This document shows, piece by piece, positions 59,291 through 64,000 of a stretch of DNA of 64,000 nucleotides. Position numbers and translations under genes: made by a program. This DNA is from Streptomyces jumonjinensis (GTDB lineage Bacteria > Actinomycetota > Actinomycetes > Streptomycetales > Streptomycetaceae): the NCBI RefSeq assembly GCF_009600885.1, contig NZ_VCLA01000180.1, positions 21,014-85,013 on the forward strand, written 5' to 3'. Each line of letters opens with the position of its first letter. Positions within the stretch are counted from its first letter, which is position 1. A model generated the notes under the pieces. It saw nothing but the letters and a program-made list of their open reading frames with translations. It made no database searches and was not told where the DNA came from.

Positions 59291-59381
59291 GGGGTCATTG
59301 TTCCCCGTGCGCGCTGGGTCCGGGAGAGACCCGTCCCGAGGCCCGGTGCGGTGGCCGCCAGGCCTCGGCGGTCTGCCGGCC

Positions 59382-60410
59382 TCAGTGGTCCGCGAGCCAG
59401 GCGGTGGTGTACGCGTCGATCTCCTCCGAGATCCGGGCCTTGCCCGCCGGGTCGAGGAACGACGCCCGCACCGCGTTCTTGGCGAGGTCCGCGATGCCCC
59501 GCTCATCGAGGCCGAGCAGCCGGGCCGCCACCGCGTACTCGCTGTTGAGGTCGGTGCCGAACATCGGCGGGTCGTCGCTGTTGATCGTCACCAGCACTCC
59601 GGCGGCGACCATCTCCTTGACCGGGTGCGCGTCGAGATCGGCGACGGCACGGGTGGCGAGATTGGAGGTGGGGCAGACCTCCAGCGGGATGCGCCGCTCG
59701 GCGAGATGGGCCAGCAGCGCCGGGTCCTGGGCGGCGCTGGTGCCATGGCCGATGCGCTCGGCCCGCAGCTCGGTGAGCGCGTCCCAGACGGTCTGCGGGC
59801 CGGTCGTCTCCCCGGCGTGCGGCACGGAGTGCAGACCGGCCGCGATCGCACGGTCGAAGTACGGCTTGAACTGGGGCCTGGGCACACCGATCTCCGGGCC
59901 GCCGAGCCCGAAGGAGACCAGGCCCTCCGGGCGCAGATCCAGCGCGAGCCGGGTGGTCTCCTCGGCGGCTTCGAGACCCGCCTCGCCCGGGATGTCGAAG
60001 CACCAGCGCAGCACGACCCCGAGCTCCGCCTCGGCCGCCTTGCGGGCGTCCTCGATCGCCGCCATGAACGCCTTCTCGTCGATGCCCCTGCGGGTCGAGC
60101 TGAAGGGGGTGACGGTGAGCTCGGCGTAGCGGATGTTCTGCCGGGCCATGTCGCGCGCCACCTCGAAGGTGAGCAGCCGCACGTCCTCGGGGGTGCGGAT
60201 CAGATCCACCACCGAGAGATAGACGTCGATGAAGTGGGCGAAGTCGGTGAAGGAGAAGTAGTCCGCCAGGGCCTCGGGGTCGGTGGGGACCTTGGAGTCG
60301 GGGTGGTGGGCGGCCAGTTGGGAGACGATGCGCGGGGAGGCCGATCCGACGTGGTGCACATGGAGCTCCGCCTTGGGAAGACCCGAGATGAAGGGGTGCG
60401 GATCGGTCAT
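59382..60410 (-). CDS. Adenosine deaminase
   Basis: The protein has 342 residues from ATG 60410 with GGAGGA. Metal ligands H17 and H19 in ELHVHHVG (the usual HLDG reads HHVG here), VPHAGETTGPQTVW, ERIGHGTSA, LEVCPTSN and TINSDDPPMFGT, with the acidic pair, are all present. It converts adenosine to inosine in purine salvage. Confidence 0.92.
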   Translation of the reverse strand: MTDPHPFISGLPKAELHVHHVGSASPRIVSQLAAHHPDSKVPTDPEALADYFSFTDFAHFIDVYLSVVDLIRTPEDVRLLTFEVARDMARQNIRYAELTVTPFSSTRRGIDEKAFMAAIEDARKAAEAELGVVLRWCFDIPGEAGLEAAEETTRLALDLRPEGLVSFGLGGPEIGVPRPQFKPYFDRAIAAGLHSVPHAGETTGPQTVWDALTELRAERIGHGTSAAQDPALLAHLAERRIPLEVCPTSNLATRAVADLDAHPVKEMVAAGVLVTINSDDPPMFGTDLNSEYAVAARLLGLDERGIADLAKNAVRASFLDPAGKARISEEIDAYTTAWLADH

Positions 60411-60513
60411 CGATTCCTCCGTGAGCGCTCGGCTGTTCGATTCGGGGATCATCGTAGGCGGCCGGTCCGGCCGCGAGACACTGGCTTAGCATGATCGAAC
60501 CACGAACGGGGGA

Positions 60514-61317
60514 ATGAGCGTGTCCGATCACCAGTCCCGGCCTGAGGGCATACCCGGGCCGAACGACAGCGATCCCTGGGCCCCGCCCCAGGAGAGCGCG
60601 GCTCGGGACAGCGCTTCCCAGCAGAGCCCGGCCCAGTACGGTGCCGACCAGCGGAGCGCGGCCAAGCAGAGCCCGGACCAGCAGGGCGCGGCCGACTGGC
60701 CGGTGCGGCAGCAGGGCGCGGACCGCTCCCCGCATGTGCACGATCAGCCGACGATCACCGCGCTGCCCTCGGCCGGTGCCGGTGCCGGTGCCGGTGCCGG
60801 TGCCGGCACTGGCGCGGGCTCGGCGCCCGAGCCGCCCGCCGCCCCCGGGGCGGCCGGTCCCCATCCCTATGGCCATTCCCCCGCCCCCGCCGTGCCGCAG
60901 CCCCCCGCCGGGGACTCCTACGGCAGCGGATATGCCGCGTACCCCGGCTATCAGGGTTATCCGGCCGTCGGCTGGGCGCCGCAGGTCACCCCGTCGAACG
61001 GCATGGGCATCACCGCGATGGTGCTGGGCATCCTCGCCGTCTGTCTCTTCTGCCTCTACGGCGTCGTCAGCGTCGTCCTCGGCATCCTCGCCCTGATCTT
61101 CGGCATCCTCGGCCGGAAGCGCGTCCAGCGGGGCGAGGCCAACAACGGGGGGATGGCGCTCGCCGGGGTCGTCCTCGGCGCTGTCGGCATCGTCCTCGGC
61201 GTGGTGGTCATCGGTCTGCTGGTGTGGGGAGTGCTCCGGGTGGCCGAGGAGGAACGGGAGCGGGACGCCGAACAGGAGAGCGGATACTCCAGCTCCCTGA
61301 TCGTCGAGAACGCCTGA
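60514..61317 (+). CDS. DUF4190-type membrane protein
   Basis: The protein has 267 residues. A long polar N-terminus rich in Gln/Ser/Pro, with an (Ala-Gly)-repeat (about 88-105; encoded by GGTGCC units) and Tyr/Pro-rich segments, leads to two C-terminal hydrophobic segments (GITAMVLGILAVCLFCLYGVVSVVLGILALIFGI and MALAGVVLGAVGIVLGVVVIGLLVWGV). Function unknown. Confidence 0.75.
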   Translation: MSVSDHQSRPEGIPGPNDSDPWAPPQESAARDSASQQSPAQYGADQRSAAKQSPDQQGAADWPVRQQGADRSPHVHDQPTITALPSAGAGAGAGAGAGTGAGSAPEPPAAPGAAGPHPYGHSPAPAVPQPPAGDSYGSGYAAYPGYQGYPAVGWAPQVTPSNGMGITAMVLGILAVCLFCLYGVVSVVLGILALIFGILGRKRVQRGEANNGGMALAGVVLGAVGIVLGVVVIGLLVWGVLRVAEEERERDAEQESGYSSSLIVENA

Positions 61318-61470
61318 GCCGAACCGCTCGGTCCGGGCGAGGCTTCGGGCATCGGCAGCTCTCCGCCCGGCGAAGACCCCCGGCTCCGCAGCCCACCGCA
61401 GCCCACCGCCCGGCAAGGCCCCCCGCCCCTGCTCCGTACCGTCTCCCGACCCCCGCGACCCCCGCCCGGC

Positions 61471-62031
61471 TCAGCCCGCTCCCCGGAGCTCCTCCCGCGC
61501 CGCCATCAGCGCGAACCCCAGCAGGTTCAGCCCGCGCCACCCGGCCGGATCCTCGGCCCGCTCGTCGTCCGCCGCCAGCCCGATGCCCCACACCCGGTCC
61601 ATCGGACTGGCCTCGACCAGCACCCGGTCCCCGGTGGCCAGCAGAAACTCCCGCAACGCGGAATGCTGACCGAATTTATGCACGCTGCCGGAGCGCACGA
61701 TCCAGAACCGCTCGCGCTCCCATATGGCCTGGTCGAAATCGCGCACCAGCCGCCCCGCCCGCTTGGCCAGCGCCGGACTCCCCGCCGTGAGCGCCATGCG
61801 CTCCGCGTCCGCGTCGCCGAACAGCCGGGCCTTGGCCGCCATCATCCAGTGCTCCGCCGTGTCATAACGCACTCCGTCGACCACGAAAGGCGACGGCCAC
61901 CACTGGCTGAGGCAGCTCGCCCCGATTCTTCCGTCGCGGCGCGGCGCATGCCCCCAGAAATGCAGGTACTTCACCCGCTCACCGCTGCTGACCTGCTGGA
62001 TCAGCTCTTCTCTGGTCAGTTGACTCCCCAT
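61471..62031 (-). CDS. NADAR family protein (DUF1768)
   Basis: The protein has 186 residues. FWGHAPRRDGRIGASCLSQWWPSPFVVDGVRYDTAEHWMMAAKARLFGD is the conserved start, where E in TAEHWMM and W in SQWW mark the site, then RAGRLVRDFDQAIWERERFWIV and MDRVWGIGLAADDERA. NADAR proteins act on ADP-ribose or related nucleotide intermediates, e.g. in riboflavin or DNA ADP-ribosylation reversal. The start is uncertain. Confidence 0.88.
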   Translation of the reverse strand: MGSQLTREELIQQVSSGERVKYLHFWGHAPRRDGRIGASCLSQWWPSPFVVDGVRYDTAEHWMMAAKARLFGDADAERMALTAGSPALAKRAGRLVRDFDQAIWERERFWIVRSGSVHKFGQHSALREFLLATGDRVLVEASPMDRVWGIGLAADDERAEDPAGWRGLNLLGFALMAAREELRGAG

Positions 62032-62103
62032 GCACGCGAGTCTCGCACCCGCCACTGACACTCCGTACGGTGAACGGCCCGGTGACACGACAGATGGTCA
62101 ACC

Positions 62104-62139
62104 GATTCCGTCGCGTAATCAAAAGGCAACTACGGAATC
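62104..62139. promoter_or_regulatory. Inverted repeat before second aldehyde dehydrogenase
   Basis: GATTCCGT (62104-62111) recurs inverted as ACGGAATC (62132-62139) with 20 bases between, in a relatively AT-rich promoter region. It may be a regulator site. Confidence 0.5.
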
Positions 62140-62235
62140 ACTTGTCGCCGATCAGGCCCTCTGTCAGGATCGGCACTCAATTCACGCCAGGACCACATCC
62201 CGACATATCAGCCGGGACCGATGACGGAGAGCGCC

Positions 62236-63741
62236 ATGGGCAACCGCTACCACGTGCCGAACCGCTTCGCGGAGGGTGCGCAGTACATCGGCGGGCGGCT
62301 GAGGCCCGGCACATCCGGACGGACGCAGGCCGTCGTCGACCCCGCGACCGGTGCGCCCGTCCACCGCTATGAGCTGGCCGGACCCGCCGATGTCGACGCG
62401 GCCGTGGCCGCCGCCCGAGCGGCCTTCCCCCGCTGGGCCGGGGCCACCCCGGCGGAGCGCTCGGAGGCCCTGCACCGCTTCGCCTCCGTCCTCGCGGACC
62501 GGGCCGATGAGCTCGCCCGCGCCGAGACCCTCCAGTGCGGCAAGCCGATCCGGCTCACCACCGAGTTCGACGTCCCCGGCACCATCGACAACACCGCCTT
62601 CTTCGCGGGCGCGGCCCGCCATCTCCAGGGGCAGTCCGCCGGGGAGTACAGCGCCGACCACACCTCCTACGTACGCCGTGAGCCCATCGGCGTCATCGGC
62701 TCCATCGCACCCTGGAACTACCCCCTCCAGATGGCCGCGTGGAAGATCCTCCCGGCCATCGCCGCAGGCAACACCGTCGTCCTCAAACCCGCCGAGATCA
62801 CCCCGCTGACCTCGCTGATGTTCGCCGAGGCGGCCACGGACGCGGGCATCCCCGACGGCGTCGTCAACGTGGTCTCGGGCGCGGGCCGGGACGCGGGCGA
62901 GCATCTCGTCGCCCACCCGGACGTCGCGATGACCTCCTTCACCGGCTCCACCGCCGTGGGCCGGAGGGTCGCCGGGCTCGCCGCCTCCACCGTGAAGCGG
63001 CTCCATCTCGAACTCGGCGGCAAGGCCCCCTTCGTGGTCTTCGACGACGCCGACGCCGACGCCGCCGTCCAGGGCGCGGTCGCCGGGGCGCTCATCAACT
63101 CCGGTCAGGACTGCACCGCCGCCACCCGGGTCTATGTGCAGCGCCCGCTGTACGAGGAGCTGACCGAGGGCATCGCCGATGTGATGGCGACGGTCCGTCT
63201 CGGCGACCCCTTCGACCCGGCCACCGACCTCGGACCGCTGGTCTCCGCCGCCCACCGCGACCGGGTCGCCGCCTTCGTCGACCGGGCGCGCGGCTACGCC
63301 ACCGTCGTCACCGGAGGCAGCGCCCCGAAGAACGAGGGCGCCTACTACCGGCCCACCCTGATCGCAGGCGCGGCCCAGGACAGCGAGATCGTCCAGTCCG
63401 AGATATTCGGCCCGGTCCTGGTGATCCTGCCCTTCGACTCCGACGACGAGGGCCTCGCGCTCGCCGGCGACACCCCCTACGGCCTCGCCGCCTCCGCCGG
63501 GACCCGGGACGTCTTCCGGGCGGGCCGCGCCACCCGCGAGCTCAGGGCCGGCTGCGTCTGGATCAACGACCACATCCCGATCATCAGCGAGATGCCGCAC
63601 GGCGGCTATCGGGCCTCGGGCTTCGGAAAGGACATGTCGGCCTACTCCTTCGAGGAGTACACCCAGGTCAAGCATGTGATGTACGACAACACCGCCGTGG
63701 TGCGCAAGGACTGGCACCGCACCGTCTTCGGCGACCGATAG
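62236..63741 (+). CDS. Aldehyde dehydrogenase
   Basis: The protein has 501 residues from ATG 62236 (an ATG at 62221 is also in frame; GGAGA lies before the second). Catalytic C293 (SGQDCTAATR), E259 (LELGGKAP) and N161 (APWNYPLQM). It is close to the gene at 56,172 but more diverged. Followed by a putative polyamine transporter gene, so polyamine aldehydes are a likely substrate. Confidence 0.92.
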   Translation: MGNRYHVPNRFAEGAQYIGGRLRPGTSGRTQAVVDPATGAPVHRYELAGPADVDAAVAAARAAFPRWAGATPAERSEALHRFASVLADRADELARAETLQCGKPIRLTTEFDVPGTIDNTAFFAGAARHLQGQSAGEYSADHTSYVRREPIGVIGSIAPWNYPLQMAAWKILPAIAAGNTVVLKPAEITPLTSLMFAEAATDAGIPDGVVNVVSGAGRDAGEHLVAHPDVAMTSFTGSTAVGRRVAGLAASTVKRLHLELGGKAPFVVFDDADADAAVQGAVAGALINSGQDCTAATRVYVQRPLYEELTEGIADVMATVRLGDPFDPATDLGPLVSAAHRDRVAAFVDRARGYATVVTGGSAPKNEGAYYRPTLIAGAAQDSEIVQSEIFGPVLVILPFDSDDEGLALAGDTPYGLAASAGTRDVFRAGRATRELRAGCVWINDHIPIISEMPHGGYRASGFGKDMSAYSFEEYTQVKHVMYDNTAVVRKDWHRTVFGDR

Positions 63742-63838
63742 CCATCTCCGCACCCGTCCTGCAAGCGCCTCCCGCAAGCGCTTCCCGCACCCGTCCTGCA
63801 AGCGCCTCCCCCAAGCGCCTCCCGAAAGGGCACAGCTC
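63742..63838. repeat. Short tandem repeat spacer
   Basis: Repeats of CGTCCTGCAAGCGCCTCCC and CAAGCGC(C/T)TCCC alternate several times between the dehydrogenase stop and the next start. Likely a slippage-derived spacer. Confidence 0.6.
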
Positions 63839-64000
63839 ATGGATCCCTACGCGCCCGACGGCATGTCCACGGCCCAGGTCGCGGCGGTACGGCGCACTCT
63901 GACCAGCGGCCGGTCCGCCCTCACCCGGCGTTCGCTGCTCCGCGCCGGCGGCGCCGGCGCCCTCGCCCTCGGCGGTTCCGCCGTGCTGAGCGCCTGCGGC
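63839..64000 (+). CDS. Lipoprotein, probable polyamine ABC substrate-binding protein (partial)
   Basis: 54 codons up to the window edge. RRSLLRAGGAGALALGGSAVLSACG is a twin-arginine-like signal with a lipobox (LSAC). The N-terminus before it (DPYAPDGMSTAQVAAVRRTL) and the neighbouring dehydrogenase match the spermidine/putrescine-binding genes of Streptomyces. Only the signal region is visible. Confidence 0.6.
   Translation, partial: MDPYAPDGMSTAQVAAVRRTLTSGRSALTRRSLLRAGGAGALALGGSAVLSACG

Overview
The window is very GC-rich, with GTG/ATG starts behind AGGAGG-type ribosome binding sites. It carries whiG, the rpsB-tsf-pyrH-frr-cdsA block and the Lrp / class III aminotransferase / aldehyde dehydrogenase group in an order typical of Streptomyces. 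It is best read as a Streptomyces chromosome with an integrated prophage.

PROPHAGE (from before base 1 to about 35,535). This is an almost complete tailed temperate phage of siphovirus type. Nearly everything reads leftward on the minus strand and most junctions are 1-4 base stop/start overlaps. From right to left it contains: (i) an immunity switch at 33.8-34.9 kb, with divergent regulators around paired palindromes; (ii) recombination and DNA-processing genes (YqaJ-type exonuclease, ERF annealing protein, DnaQ-like exonuclease, RuvC-like resolvase); (iii) a DnaB-like helicase whose 3' end contains an iteron array that looks like a replication origin; (iv) an orphan adenine methyltransferase bracketed by a ~60-bp direct repeat, then small unknown genes with a repeated coiled-coil module; (v) terminase, portal, MuF-type head protein with a C-terminal zinc-protease-like domain, scaffold, major capsid, connectors, tail tube, frameshifted tail chaperones, tape measure and tail-tip genes; (vi) a lysis cassette (amidase endolysin, holin candidates) holding a 71-residue protein that resembles the Acb2/Tad1 anti-defence sponges. 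No integrase is seen, so it probably lies left of base 1.

JUNCTION. At about 35,535 the phage meets the comM (yifB) gene inside its N-terminal domain. The host gene has lost roughly 80-90 N-terminal residues and is followed, with overlapping stop/start, by dprA. The prophage therefore interrupts a recombination/DNA-uptake gene pair.

HOST CHROMOSOME (35.5-64 kb). comM', dprA and whiG are followed by a TetR regulator, a convergent M23 peptidase, then rpsB, tsf, pyrH, frr, cdsA and rlmN (translation, UMP kinase, ribosome recycling, phospholipid synthesis, rRNA methylation). A TPP riboswitch then precedes thiB-thiP-thiQ, a thiamine ABC importer. Next come a leftward ABC exporter operon with a SnoaL-like protein, and a divergent Lrp regulator / aminotransferase versus aldehyde dehydrogenase pair likely to act in polyamine or amine catabolism. 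A DUF574 methyltransferase, a glycerophosphodiesterase, adenosine deaminase, a DUF4190 membrane protein and a NADAR protein follow. The window ends with a second aldehyde dehydrogenase and the start of a lipoprotein that is probably a polyamine-binding protein. No tRNA, rRNA, CRISPR array or insertion sequence was recognised.
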